64,000 nt of DNA from Rhodoblastus sp. 17X3 (GTDB lineage: Bacteria > Pseudomonadota > Alphaproteobacteria > Rhizobiales > Beijerinckiaceae). The DNA lies in contig NZ_JASHHX010000004.1 in NCBI RefSeq assembly GCF_030056575.1, forward strand, positions 162,924 to 226,923, given 5' to 3'. A program made the translations under genes and the position numbers. This document shows, in pieces, positions 1 to 8,558 of the stretch. The notes under the pieces were generated by a model. The model was not told the DNA's origin. It did no database searches and saw only the letters and a list, made by a program, of their open reading frames with translations. How positions within the stretch are numbered: the stretch's first letter is position 1; each line of letters begins with the position of its first letter.

Positions 1-1
1 C

Positions 2-103
2 GGCGATTCCAACGGCTGCGTCTCGTTCCGCAACTACCGCGCCTTCCTCGAGGCTTATATGCGCGGCGAAATCCGCCAGTTGAAGGTGGTCGCGAGCCGC
101 TGA
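2..103 (+). CDS. DUF2778 / Tlde1-like protein, C-terminal end only
   Basis: Only the last 33 codons are in the window, ending in TGA. The tail contains DSNGCVSFRNY followed by FLEAYMRGEIRQLKVV, which looks like the C-terminus of the DUF2778 (Tlde1, L,D-transpeptidase-like) family common in Rhizobiales. In that family the Cys of the GCVSF motif is the proposed nucleophile. The N-terminal part, including any signal peptide, lies off the window, so secretion and activity cannot be judged. The assignment rests on one short motif. Confidence 0.55.
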   Translation, partial: GDSNGCVSFRNYRAFLEAYMRGEIRQLKVVASR

Positions 104-213
104 GCCTCGCGACCTGAAAAGAGGCGCTGACAGCCGCCTCGTACCGCCCTATAAGAGCCTTCCGCCTGCGCCGAAATACGGCGCAGGCCTTTTCGCGTTT
201 GCTGGAGAGCCGC

Positions 214-510
214 ATGTCGGGCACGCAGAGATCGAGCGAGGGGCTGGACCCACGTCGGCGTAGAATTCTGTTCCGGTGCTGGCACCGGGGCATGAGAGAG
301 GTCGATCTTCTGCTCGGCCAGTTCGCCGACGCCCGCATCGACCAGCTGAGCGAGGACGAACTCGACCAGCTCGAACATTTCATGGAAGCCCAGGACGCCG
401 ACATTTTCTCCTGGTTTGCGGGCTCCAAGCCGGTCGATCCGGCCTATGACCGTCCGATCTTCCTGACGATCAAGACCTTCCACACCCATAACGGCCCGAT
501 CCATATTTGA
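214..510 (+). CDS. sdhE: FAD assembly factor SdhE (succinate dehydrogenase assembly factor 2)
   Basis: This 98-residue protein promotes covalent flavinylation of the SdhA subunit of succinate dehydrogenase in the cytoplasm. It carries the family signature RGMREVDLLLG (the RGxxExD block that contacts SdhA) and an acidic helical C-terminal half (DELDQLEHFMEAQD, then DIFSWF). Length is typical. I chose the ATG at 214 because GGAGAG lies four bases upstream; an in-frame TTG at 199 is less likely. It sits 40 bp before mfd on the same strand, which is probably co-directional rather than functional linkage. Confidence 0.9.
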   Translation: MSGTQRSSEGLDPRRRRILFRCWHRGMREVDLLLGQFADARIDQLSEDELDQLEHFMEAQDADIFSWFAGSKPVDPAYDRPIFLTIKTFHTHNGPIHI

Positions 511-550
511 GGCCGCCGTGGCGCCCGGCCGCTAATCAGAAATTTCCCCA

Positions 551-3500
551 ATGCATGATCTTCACCGCGCCTGCGCCGAACTGGAAAAAGGCCGCTCGCT
601 GATCCTTTCGCGCGCGCCGGAGGGTTTCGACGCCTTCGTCGCCGCCGATCTCGCCCGCGGCATGGCCAAGGCTGGCGAAGGGCGCTCCTGCGCGCTGGTC
701 CATGTCGCCCGCGACAGCCAGCGCCTGCGCGCCTTCCGCGACGCGCTTGTCTTCGCGGCGCCGGATGCGGAAATTCTGGAATTCCCCGCCTGGGACTGCC
801 AGCCCTATGACCGCGTCTCGCCCAACGCCGCTGTCGCCGCCGAACGCATGACCGCTCTGGCGCGGCTCGCCCGCACGCGCTCCTCCTTCGAAAAGCCGCG
901 CCTGCTGCTCACCACGGTCGCCGCGCTCGCCCAACGCGTGCCTCCACGCAAGGATATGGCGGCGAAAAGCTTTTCCGCGACGCCGGGCGCGGCGGTCGAT
1001 CTGCACGAACTCGCCGCCTGGCTCGAAGCCAATGGCTTTTTACGCGCTTCGACTGTCCGTGAGAGCGGTGAATATGCCTTGCGGGGCGGCATTGTCGATC
1101 TCTATCCGCCAAGCCTGCCCGCGCCGGTGCGGCTCGACTTCTTCGGCGACGTGCTGGAGACGATCCGCGCCTTCGACCCGGAAAGCCAGCGCACCACCGC
1201 GCAATTGCGCGCGCTTGATCTGGTGCCGGTCAACGAGGCGCCGATCCTCACCGAGACGATCAAGCGCTTCCGTCAGAGCTATATCGCGCATTTCGGCGCG
1301 CAGACTCGCGGCGACGCCCTCTATGAAGCCGTGAGCGAAGGCCGCCGCCCGGCGGGCCTCGAGCATTGGCTGCCGCTGCTCTACGACAAGCTCGACAGCC
1401 TGTTCGACTATATCGACGACGCGCCCCTGCTGCTTGACGCCCAGGCGGAAGCCGCCGCTCACGAACGCTTCGACCAGATCAAGGACTATTACGAGTCCCG
1501 CCGCGGCGTTTATTCGAGCGATCCCGCGCATTGCAACTACAAGCCGCTGCCGCCTGACGAACTTTATCTCTCCGCCGATGAGTTCAAAGGGGCTCTGGCC
1601 AAGGCGGCTACGGCGCGCTTCACGCCCTTCGCCGCGCCGGAGGGGGCGGCGACGCTGATCGATTGCGGCGGCGTCGCGGGGCGCAATTTCGCGCCGGAGC
1701 GAAATGACGAAAACGCCAATGTGTTCCAGGCGGCGGTCGATCATATCCGCGCGCTGCAAGGCGAGGGCAAGAGGGTCATCGTCGCCGGCTGGACCGACGG
1801 CTCGCGCGAGCGCCTCGGCTCGGTGCTGGCCGAACATGGCTTGAAGAAACAGGAGATCGTCTCCTCGCTGGCCCAGGCGCTGAGTCTGCGCGACGCCCGG
1901 GCCGCCCTGGCGGTGATCGGGCTCGAAGCCGGCTTCGTCGCCGGCGATCTCGCCGTGATCGGCGAGCAGGATATTCTCGGCGACCGTCTCGCGCCGCAGC
2001 GCAAGCGTCGCAAGCGGGCGGAAAACTTTCTGGCCGAGGTCTCGGCGCTGTCGGCGGGCGATCTGGTCGTCCATGTCGATCATGGCATCGGGCGTTTCAT
2101 CGGCCTGAAGCAGATCGAGGCGGCGGGCGCGCCGCATGATTGCCTTGAGCTGCATTATCACAGCGGCGACAAGCTGTTCGTGCCGGTGGAAAATATCGAG
2201 CTGCTGTCGCGCTACGGCTCAGAGGACAATGAGGTCGCGCTTGACCGGCTCGGCCACAGCGCCTGGCGCGAGCGCAAGGCCCGCCTGAAGCTCCGCATCC
2301 GCAATATGGCGCAGGGGCTCATCAAGATCGCCGCCGCCCGCGCCCTGCACGAGGCGCCGCGACTGACGCCGCCCGAAGGCCTCTACGAGGAATTCTGCGC
2401 CCGCTTCCCCTATGACGAGACGGAGGACCAGCTCGGCGCCATCGAGGCGACGCTGATGGACATGGCCTCGGGCAAGCCGATGGACCGCCTGATCTGCGGC
2501 GACGTCGGCTTCGGCAAGACCGAAGTGGCGCTGCGCGCCGCCTTCACGGCGGCCATCAACGGCGTTCAGGTCGCTGTGGTCGTGCCGACCACCCTGCTGG
2601 CGCGCCAGCATTTCAAGAATTTCTCCGCGCGTTTCGCCGGCCTGCCGATCCGGCTGGCGCAAATGTCGCGCATGGCGAGCACAGCGGACATGCGCGCGGC
2701 GCGCGCGGGCGCGGCTGACGGCACGATCGATATTGTCATCGGCACCCATGCGGTGCTGGGCAAGACGGTCGGCTTCAAGAACCTCGGCCTCGTCATCATC
2801 GACGAGGAGCAGCATTTCGGCGTCGGCCACAAGGAGCGGCTCAAGGAGATGCGCGCGGCGGTCCATGTGCTGACCCTGTCCGCGACCCCGATCCCGCGCA
2901 CGTTGCAACTGGCTCTGACGGGCGTGCGCGAACTCTCCATCATCGCCACGCCGCCGGTCGATCGCCTCGCCGTGCGCACCTTTGTGACGCCCTTCGACGA
3001 CCTCATCCTGCGCGAGGCCCTGTTGCGCGAGCGTTTTCGCGGCGGCCAGAGCTTCTTCGTCTGCCCGCGCCTCGAAGACCTCGACGACGTCGCGGCCTGG
3101 CTGCGCCAGAACACGCCCGAGGCGAGATTCACCATCGCCCATGGCCAGATGGCGGCGACCGAGCTGGAGGAGCGCATCGGCGCCTTTTATGACGGCAAAT
3201 ATGACGTGCTGGTTTCGACGAATATTGTGGAATCCGGCCTCGATATTCCGACCGCCAACACCTTGATCGTCTATCGCTCCGACATGTTCGGCCTCGCGCA
3301 GCTTTACCAATTGCGCGGCCGCGTCGGGCGCTCCAAGACGCGCGCCTATGCCTTCTTCACCACGCCGCTGAACCGCACGGTCACGCCGCAGGCGCAGAAG
3401 CGTCTGGAGGTGCTGCAATCGCTCGACACGCTCGGCGCCGGCTTCCAGCTCGCCAGCCATGATCTAGACCTGCGCGGCGCCGGCAACCTGCTCGGCGACG

Positions 3501-4063
3501 AGCAATCCGGCCATATCCGCGAGGTCGGCTACGAGCTGTACCAGCAGATGCTGAACGAGACGATCGCGGCGCTGAAGGCGGGCGGCGGCGAGGCGGTCGA
3601 GGAGGCCTGGTCGCCGCTGATTACGCTCGGAACGCCTGTGACGATCCCCGAACATTATGTCGAGGATCTCGACCTGCGCCTGCAGCTCTACCGCCGCCTG
3701 GCGACGCTGGACGACGAGGCCGAAATCGAAAGCTTCGCCGCCGAAATGATCGACCGTTTCGGGCCGATGCCGGACGAGGTCAAGCAGCTGATGGTGCTCG
3801 TCGGCGTCAAGGCCCTGTGCCGCCGCGCCCATGTCGAGAAGCTCGAGGCCGGGCCGAAGGGCATCATCATCGGCTTCCGCGCCAACAGCTTCGCCAATCC
3901 GGCGGGGCTGGTGCGGTTTATCGCGCGGCAGGGTTCTGAGGCCAAGGTGCGCCCGGACATGAAGATTGTCTTCATCGGCGAATTCGAGCGGGCGGCGGAC
4001 CGTCTGAGCGGCGCCCGCGCCATTTTGCGCGAATTGGTGGCGATTGCGGAAAAGAAGGGGTGA
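551..4063 (+). CDS. mfd: Transcription-repair coupling factor Mfd
   Basis: This 1170-residue ATP-dependent translocase displaces RNA polymerase stalled at DNA lesions and recruits UvrA. Domains in order: a UvrB-homology N-terminal region (to about residue 470); the CarD-like RNA polymerase interaction domain (DLVVHVDHGIGRFIGL, about 500-560); a superfamily 2 helicase with Walker A GDVGFGKTEVA near 650 and DEEQ Walker B near 750; helicase C with the motif QLRGRVGRS; and the TRCF domain (about 1010-1110). Length is normal for the family and no motif is missing. It ends 4 bp before the stop of a convergent gene. Confidence 0.97.
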   Translation: MHDLHRACAELEKGRSLILSRAPEGFDAFVAADLARGMAKAGEGRSCALVHVARDSQRLRAFRDALVFAAPDAEILEFPAWDCQPYDRVSPNAAVAAERMTALARLARTRSSFEKPRLLLTTVAALAQRVPPRKDMAAKSFSATPGAAVDLHELAAWLEANGFLRASTVRESGEYALRGGIVDLYPPSLPAPVRLDFFGDVLETIRAFDPESQRTTAQLRALDLVPVNEAPILTETIKRFRQSYIAHFGAQTRGDALYEAVSEGRRPAGLEHWLPLLYDKLDSLFDYIDDAPLLLDAQAEAAAHERFDQIKDYYESRRGVYSSDPAHCNYKPLPPDELYLSADEFKGALAKAATARFTPFAAPEGAATLIDCGGVAGRNFAPERNDENANVFQAAVDHIRALQGEGKRVIVAGWTDGSRERLGSVLAEHGLKKQEIVSSLAQALSLRDARAALAVIGLEAGFVAGDLAVIGEQDILGDRLAPQRKRRKRAENFLAEVSALSAGDLVVHVDHGIGRFIGLKQIEAAGAPHDCLELHYHSGDKLFVPVENIELLSRYGSEDNEVALDRLGHSAWRERKARLKLRIRNMAQGLIKIAAARALHEAPRLTPPEGLYEEFCARFPYDETEDQLGAIEATLMDMASGKPMDRLICGDVGFGKTEVALRAAFTAAINGVQVAVVVPTTLLARQHFKNFSARFAGLPIRLAQMSRMASTADMRAARAGAADGTIDIVIGTHAVLGKTVGFKNLGLVIIDEEQHFGVGHKERLKEMRAAVHVLTLSATPIPRTLQLALTGVRELSIIATPPVDRLAVRTFVTPFDDLILREALLRERFRGGQSFFVCPRLEDLDDVAAWLRQNTPEARFTIAHGQMAATELEERIGAFYDGKYDVLVSTNIVESGLDIPTANTLIVYRSDMFGLAQLYQLRGRVGRSKTRAYAFFTTPLNRTVTPQAQKRLEVLQSLDTLGAGFQLASHDLDLRGAGNLLGDEQSGHIREVGYELYQQMLNETIAALKAGGGEAVEEAWSPLITLGTPVTIPEHYVEDLDLRLQLYRRLATLDDEAEIESFAAEMIDRFGPMPDEVKQLMVLVGVKALCRRAHVEKLEAGPKGIIIGFRANSFANPAGLVRFIARQGSEAKVRPDMKIVFIGEFERAADRLSGARAILRELVAIAEKKG

Positions 4064-4067
4064 AACG

Positions 4068-4898
4068 TCAATCCGCCGACCTGGCGGGCGCGACGACCAG
4101 CGCCTCGAAGGCCTGCAAAATATCCGGCAGCGCCCTGCCGGTGTCGTCGCTCCATTCGGGATCGACCGTGAATTGCAGGCGTAGATGCAGATCGTCGATC
4201 GAACGGATCGGCAGTTCATGCTCGTAAAGCGCCTGAACGCGCTGGGCCCGATAAAAGGCCGGAAGGTCGAGCTGGCTGTCGCCTGGACGGCCCATGAGCA
4301 TTTCGAGTTCATGTGATCGCGCTTTCCATTTGTCGAATTCGTCCTTCGCCTCGCGCAAACTGGTCGGGAGGGCGAAAGCCTGTTCGATCCGGGTCGCGAC
4401 TCTGTCAGAGGGTGGGCCAAAGCTGCCGCGATCCCAGCCGTCGAGGCTGGCGTGCCAGCGTCCGGGCGGGTCGAGGTCCGGCGTCAGCGGCGTCAAAAGA
4501 TCGGCGACGGCGTCATGCAGCAGTTGTTCGCGCGGATTGCGCGCAAGGCCCGCTTCGCGCGAGCCATGGCGCGCGATGATTTCCTCGCGCTCGCCTTCGG
4601 TCTGGCGCCATTCCGTCTCGCGGCGCGCGGCGACCGCCGCTTGATGCTTGTCGTAAGATTCGCGGCTCGGCCATTTGACGCCGGCTTCGTCGGTGAAAAT
4701 CGGGGCGTCGGGTTCCGCTGAGCGAGGGCTTTGGGCGCGCGGCGCCTGGCCGATCAGCCTTTGGCCGAGATCCGTAAAGGTCAGGCCCACTGAGTCGAGA
4801 TGCTCGCGCAGCTTGCGCAGAGCGACCATCGCCTCGCTTTCGTTCTGGCTGCCGGCGAGCGAAAGCAATTTGCCGAGCCGGACGACGTCGAGACCCAT
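4068..4898 (-). CDS. Conserved hypothetical protein
   Basis: I do not recognise this 276-residue protein. The ATG at 4898 (MGLDVVRLGKLLSLAG) is preferred over the longer frame from 4964 because an AGG lies at a suitable distance and the upstream residues look non-coding. The first 45 residues resemble a short helical motif counting SEAMVALRKLREHL, as in proteins beginning with a DUF2786-like helix pair. The middle is charged (ESYDKHQAAVAARRETEWRQ) and probably helical. There is no signal peptide or membrane segment. It converges on mfd with a 4-bp gap. Confidence 0.6.
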   Translation of the reverse strand: MGLDVVRLGKLLSLAGSQNESEAMVALRKLREHLDSVGLTFTDLGQRLIGQAPRAQSPRSAEPDAPIFTDEAGVKWPSRESYDKHQAAVAARRETEWRQTEGEREEIIARHGSREAGLARNPREQLLHDAVADLLTPLTPDLDPPGRWHASLDGWDRGSFGPPSDRVATRIEQAFALPTSLREAKDEFDKWKARSHELEMLMGRPGDSQLDLPAFYRAQRVQALYEHELPIRSIDDLHLRLQFTVDPEWSDDTGRALPDILQAFEALVVAPARSAD

Positions 4899-5092
4899 GG
4901 CGCACCTGGCTTTCTGAATGATGATCGCGCTGCGCCGCCCCGCTTTCCGGGAGAAAGCGAGCATAGCGTGAACCGAAACACAGCAATATTCGCGCCATGG
5001 ACTGCGCGCTCAGCCCTGCGTCGCGACGGCATCGGAATTGGTCTCTCCCTTGCATGTGAACGCGACAGGATCAGATGTTGCGAGAGGACGAA

Positions 5093-6052
5093 ATGTCAGA
5101 CGATGCCTTGCACTCGGTCGTTGTGGCCAAGAAAACTGTTGAAGCCAACAATATGTTGTCCTTCGAGCTGGTCGACCCCGACGGAACGGAGCTTCCGGCC
5201 TTTTCCGCCGGCTCCCATATCGATGTGACGATCCCGGGGGGATTGGTCCGCCAATATTCCCTGTGCAACAGCGAGGCCGATCGTCATCGCTATATTATCG
5301 GCGTGTGGAATGATCCGAACAGCCGCGGCGGATCGAAGGCCATGCATAACGCCGTGAAGGAAGGGGATTTGCTGCAAGTCGGCCTGCCGCGCAACCGTTT
5401 CCGCGTGCCGCGCCAGACCAAGCGCGCCTTGCTGATCGCGCGCGGCATCGGCGTGACGCCGATCCTGAGCATTGCGGATCATCTGAAGGCGCATGATATC
5501 CCCTTCGCTTTCCATTATCTCAACGCCCTTGGATCGCCGGGGGCGTTCAACGCCATGATCACAGGCTCCGACTTCGCGGAAAATACGACGTCCTATCTGG
5601 AATCGAAGGGCGAGGCGCTGGACCCGAAAACGGTTCTTCTGGACCAGCCGGAGGATACGCATCTCTTCATCTGCGGCGTCGACTGGTGGCTCGATCCCCT
5701 CATTATCTTCGCCAGGCAAAATGGCTGGACCGAGGAACGCATCCATATCGAGCGCTTCACGGCCAAGGCCTCGGCGCCCTTGCTCGACAAAGTGTTCGAG
5801 GTGAAGATCGCGAGCACAGGCGCCGTCTTCAAGATCCCCGGCGACAAGAGCGTCACGGAGTTTCTGGAAGAAAAGGGCGTCAAGATTCCCACCTCCTGCG
5901 AGCAGGGCATGTGCGGGACCTGCAAGATCAAGATCCTCGAAGGCGAGGCCGACCACCGTGACAAGCGCCTCTCGGGCGAGCAGCGCGCCCAGGGCTTTTT
6001 CCTCGCCTGCGTGTCTCGGGCGAAGGGTCCTCTTCTTGTGTTGGATTTGTGA
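5093..6052 (+). CDS. PDR/VanB-family ferredoxin-type oxidoreductase
   Basis: This 319-residue flavin reductase passes electrons from NAD(P)H through a flavin to a [2Fe-2S] centre. An N-terminal flavin-binding barrel carries RQYSLCNS, a middle nucleotide-binding domain carries ARGIGVTPILSIADHL, and a C-terminal plant-type ferredoxin domain carries CEQGMCGTC with a last Cys in FFLACVSR. This order is that of phthalate dioxygenase reductase and VanB. Such proteins normally feed a Rieske oxygenase, but no oxygenase gene is adjacent, so the partner is unknown. ATG 5093 is chosen over ATG 5075 because GAGAGG is 5 bp upstream. Confidence 0.87.
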   Translation: MSDDALHSVVVAKKTVEANNMLSFELVDPDGTELPAFSAGSHIDVTIPGGLVRQYSLCNSEADRHRYIIGVWNDPNSRGGSKAMHNAVKEGDLLQVGLPRNRFRVPRQTKRALLIARGIGVTPILSIADHLKAHDIPFAFHYLNALGSPGAFNAMITGSDFAENTTSYLESKGEALDPKTVLLDQPEDTHLFICGVDWWLDPLIIFARQNGWTEERIHIERFTAKASAPLLDKVFEVKIASTGAVFKIPGDKSVTEFLEEKGVKIPTSCEQGMCGTCKIKILEGEADHRDKRLSGEQRAQGFFLACVSRAKGPLLVLDL

Positions 6053-6134
6053 CAATGCCTAAGGAGCAGACCGCCGCGCGCCGCCTGCTGTGAGGATTGC
6101 GCCTCGTCGCTTGTCGAACAAAGGACATAAGACC

Positions 6135-6377
6135 ATGCACAACAAGCGCCTTGAGGCCCTGCGCAGCAATCCCGGCGGGGACTGGATCCCCGCCGACATC
6201 GAGATCACGGCGTCTCAATATGCCGTGAAGTTCAGGAAGATCACGGGAACCCACGAGGTGTTTCTCCATCCCTCCGTGCCGGATTGCGTGACTGTCCCAT
6301 TGAAACAGAAGATCAGGGCCGTTCACGTCCGCGCCTTTGTCGCCCTGATCGACAAAATGGACGCACTCGACCAATGA
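6135..6377 (+). CDS. hicA: HicA-like toxin of a type II toxin-antitoxin pair
   Basis: An 80-residue HicA-fold protein. HicA toxins are small dsRBD-like mRNA interferases whose conserved His sits in a G-x-H-x-x-F context; here that block reads GTHEVFLHPSVPDCVTVP, followed by a helix ending AFVALIDKM. Length is at the upper end for the family. ATG 6135 starts the conserved part. Its stop overlaps the start of the next gene (ATGA), the usual tight hicA-hicB arrangement. Toxicity is inferred from family membership only. Confidence 0.75.
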   Translation: MHNKRLEALRSNPGGDWIPADIEITASQYAVKFRKITGTHEVFLHPSVPDCVTVPLKQKIRAVHVRAFVALIDKMDALDQ

Positions 6378-6592
6378 CCGAACCAAGCGTCTATCGCTAC
6401 GAGACGGCGCCTCTCCCTGAACAGGAGGGCGGCGGCTATGTGGTCAGCTTCCCCGACATTCCAGGCTGTCTTGGCGTCGCCGACACCGAAGAAGAGGCCA
6501 TCGCCGACGCACAAAAGGCGCTCTTCGCCTGTCTTGACGCGCTCAAGGCCGTCGGGCGGGCGGCGCCTGCGCCCTCCACGGCGCCAGGCTGA
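6374..6592 (+). CDS. hicB: HicB-like antitoxin
   Basis: A 72-residue HicB-type partial RNase H-fold protein with the characteristic GGYVVSFPDIPGCLGVADTEEEA stretch, where the sheet carries PDxPGC and the helix follows with EEAIADAQKAL. HicB proteins bind and neutralise HicA and often repress their own operon through a C-terminal DNA-binding domain. This copy ends soon after the core (AAPAPSTAPG) and shows no helix-turn-helix or ribbon-helix-helix, so autoregulation by HicB alone is doubtful. The 4-bp overlap with hicA implies translational coupling. Confidence 0.8.
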   Translation: MTEPSVYRYETAPLPEQEGGGYVVSFPDIPGCLGVADTEEEAIADAQKALFACLDALKAVGRAAPAPSTAPG

Positions 6593-6684
6593 CATAGGCT
6601 CGGCGTGATGGGGGCGCGTTGCGTCACATGGCGGCGTCCCGCCGCGTCGACGGCGGAACGATTGGCAAATTTCGCCAAAGACAA

Positions 6685-7242
6685 TTATCCCCGCACGAAA
6701 TCCGCGAAGGCGGCCAATTGCTTCCCCAAAAATTCCTTCGTGGCGGCATCGGTCAGGTCGCCGGTCGCGGTGTCGCTCTTGCCATAGGCGCCGCCGACCA
6801 TCGCTTCTGGCGCGTTCATGACGCGGCCATCAAGGAAGACGAAGGTCTGGCGCAGGTGATATTGCATGCGGGCGCCGCCGAGCGCGCCGGGCGAGGCGCT
6901 CTGGATCAGCACGGGCTTGGCCTTGAACGGCGCGGAGGGCAGGCGCGACAGCCAGTCGATAGCGTTCTTCAGCGCGCCGGGCACGGAATAATTATATTCC
7001 GGCGAGACGATGATCACGCCGTCGGCGGCCTTGATCGCTGCGCCCATCGCCTCGACGGCGGCGGGGAAGCCCTCGGCCTGCACATCGGCGTTGTAGAGTG
7101 GAAAATCGCCCACCGAGCCCAGCGCGGAAATGGCGACGCCCTCAGGCGCCAGCGCGGGCAGGGCGCGTGCGACGCCGCCATTGACGGAGGCCTTGCGCAG
7201 GCTGCCGAGCAAAGTCACGAAATGCAGGTTCTTGCCGCTCAT
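6685..7242 (-). CDS. NADPH-dependent FMN reductase (ChrR/YieF-like flavoprotein)
   Basis: This 185-residue flavodoxin-fold reductase binds FMN and uses NAD(P)H to reduce quinones, chromate or flavin. Visible motifs are the phosphate loop LLGSLRKASVNG near residue 11 and the family signature SPEYNYSVPGALKNAIDW near residue 80, followed by SRLPSAPFKAKPVLI. Length is typical of soluble cytoplasmic family members. It lies about 40 bp upstream of the patatin gene's stop on the same strand order, so the two could be co-transcribed. The physiological substrate cannot be read from sequence. Confidence 0.88.
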   Translation of the reverse strand: MSGKNLHFVTLLGSLRKASVNGGVARALPALAPEGVAISALGSVGDFPLYNADVQAEGFPAAVEAMGAAIKAADGVIIVSPEYNYSVPGALKNAIDWLSRLPSAPFKAKPVLIQSASPGALGGARMQYHLRQTFVFLDGRVMNAPEAMVGGAYGKSDTATGDLTDAATKEFLGKQLAAFADFVRG

Positions 7243-7282
7243 GTCGTCTCCTATGGGTCGCTTGGAATAAGGCCGGCCTGGG

Positions 7283-8275
7283 TCAGCCGGTCAGGAAATG
7301 GGGCGCGAAATCGCCGGTCTGGGCCAGCCAGTCATTGGCGGCGGCGCGGCCGGCCTCGCGCAACTGGGAGATGAAGGACCACTCCAGATTGCCCGGGCTG
7401 TGCTCGGCGAGAGACTGCACAGTGTCTTCCGCCGAAAGCCGGTCGATCCGCAGCTTCGCCCATTTTCCCGAAGCGTCGCCGGCCGCGCAGAGAGGCGCCA
7501 GCAGCCGGATCGCCTCGATCTCGCGGTCGAGGGTCGAGGCGAAATTGATCTGCTCGATGCGGCGTTGGATGTCGCTCCGCGCGCGCGGCGAGGCTTCCGA
7601 GCGGCTTGGCGTGATCTGGATGATCAGGACGTCCGACGCGTCGCTCTCCACCACCAGCGGCGTCAGCGGCGGATTGGCGATATAGCCGCCGTCCCAATAC
7701 AGATCGCCATCGATTTCGATGGATTGATGCAGCAAGGGCAGGCAGGCCGAGGCCAGCACGGACTCGACGGTCAGTTCGTCATTACGGAAGATGCGCAGGC
7801 TGGCCGTGCTGACGCGCGTCGCGGCGATCAGCAGGCGCGGGCTGGCGAGATGGCGCAGCCGTTCGAAATCGACATGGGCCTCAAGGGCGACGCGGAGCGG
7901 ATTGAGGTCGAAGGGATTGAATTGATAGGGCGACATCGCCCGGGCCAGAAAGCCGAGCGGCAGGGTCACCGCCTTGGGCAGGAAGGCCGCGCTCTGGCTA
8001 GCGTGAGTCCAGAATTTTTCGAGGTTTTTCCGCGCGCCTTCGCGTCCGCCTTCGGCAAGGCCGCTCGCCAGCAGGACGGCGTTGACCGCGCCGGCGCTGG
8101 CGCCGGAAAAGGCGTCGAGGACGAGATTTTCCTCTTCGAGCAGGCGCTCGAGCGCGCCCCAGGTAAAGGCGCCGAAGGATCCGCCGCCCTGGAGCGCGAG
8201 CGCGAGACGGGCGGGGGGCCAGGGGCGGTTTCCGTTTTGCCGGCGGAAATCGAGGGCGGCCTTGACGATATCCAA
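7283..8275 (-). CDS. Patatin-like phospholipase, TTG start
   Basis: This 330-residue lipid acyl hydrolase of the patatin family has all the catalytic features: the oxyanion-hole loop LQGGGSFGAF, the nucleophile elbow GASAG (GxSxG), and the catalytic Asp in WDGGYIANPP. The likely start is TTG at 8275: GGAGG lies seven bases upstream and the residues just before it are arginine-rich junk. No signal peptide is visible, so it is probably a cytoplasmic or membrane-associated enzyme. It is divergent from the membrane protein gene at 8559. Confidence 0.85.
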   Translation of the reverse strand: MDIVKAALDFRRQNGNRPWPPARLALALQGGGSFGAFTWGALERLLEEENLVLDAFSGASAGAVNAVLLASGLAEGGREGARKNLEKFWTHASQSAAFLPKAVTLPLGFLARAMSPYQFNPFDLNPLRVALEAHVDFERLRHLASPRLLIAATRVSTASLRIFRNDELTVESVLASACLPLLHQSIEIDGDLYWDGGYIANPPLTPLVVESDASDVLIIQITPSRSEASPRARSDIQRRIEQINFASTLDREIEAIRLLAPLCAAGDASGKWAKLRIDRLSAEDTVQSLAEHSPGNLEWSFISQLREAGRAAANDWLAQTGDFAPHFLTG

Positions 8276-8491
8276 GTTGATCCTCCGGCGCAGGCGGCGC
8301 CTGCTGGAAGTTAAGCGCCGCCGCGCAAAGCGCAAGAGCGGGCTCAGCCGATTGAATGCGCCCGCGACAGATTAAGCACGGGGTCGGCGGCTTAAGGCCT
8401 GATGCTGCGGAGCAAACGCCGAGGCGGTGGATAAGCTCGCCCATCCTGCAATTCGTTTTGCCGGGCGCGCGTGGCGAGCGTAACCTTAATT

Positions 8492-8504
8492 TAACGAATC
8501 GTTA
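8492..8504. promoter_or_regulatory. Palindrome with CtrA-like half-sites
   Basis: TAACGAATCGTTA is a perfect inverted repeat around one central base. With the flanking T it also reads TTAA-N7-TTAG, close to the CtrA consensus TTAA-N7-TTAA of Alphaproteobacteria. It lies in the divergent region between the patatin gene and the membrane protein gene, 55 bp upstream of the latter's ATG. Binding by any regulator is inference. Confidence 0.3.
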
Positions 8505-8558
8505 GTGCTTTTCCTTCAATTGTATCGAGTCGCCGTCCTCTTCTGCGGGGGTACCGCC

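Noticed and set aside
1040..2161. Long open frames antisense to mfd, and similar ones opposite lon, nuoF-G, nuoL and nuoM.
   Set aside because: They are the mirror of GC-rich codon use in strong genes and show only low-complexity, Arg/Asp-rich translations.
5075..5092. The upstream ATG of the PDR reductase as the true start.
   Set aside because: The ribosome site GAGAGG lies between the two ATGs and is correctly spaced only for the second.
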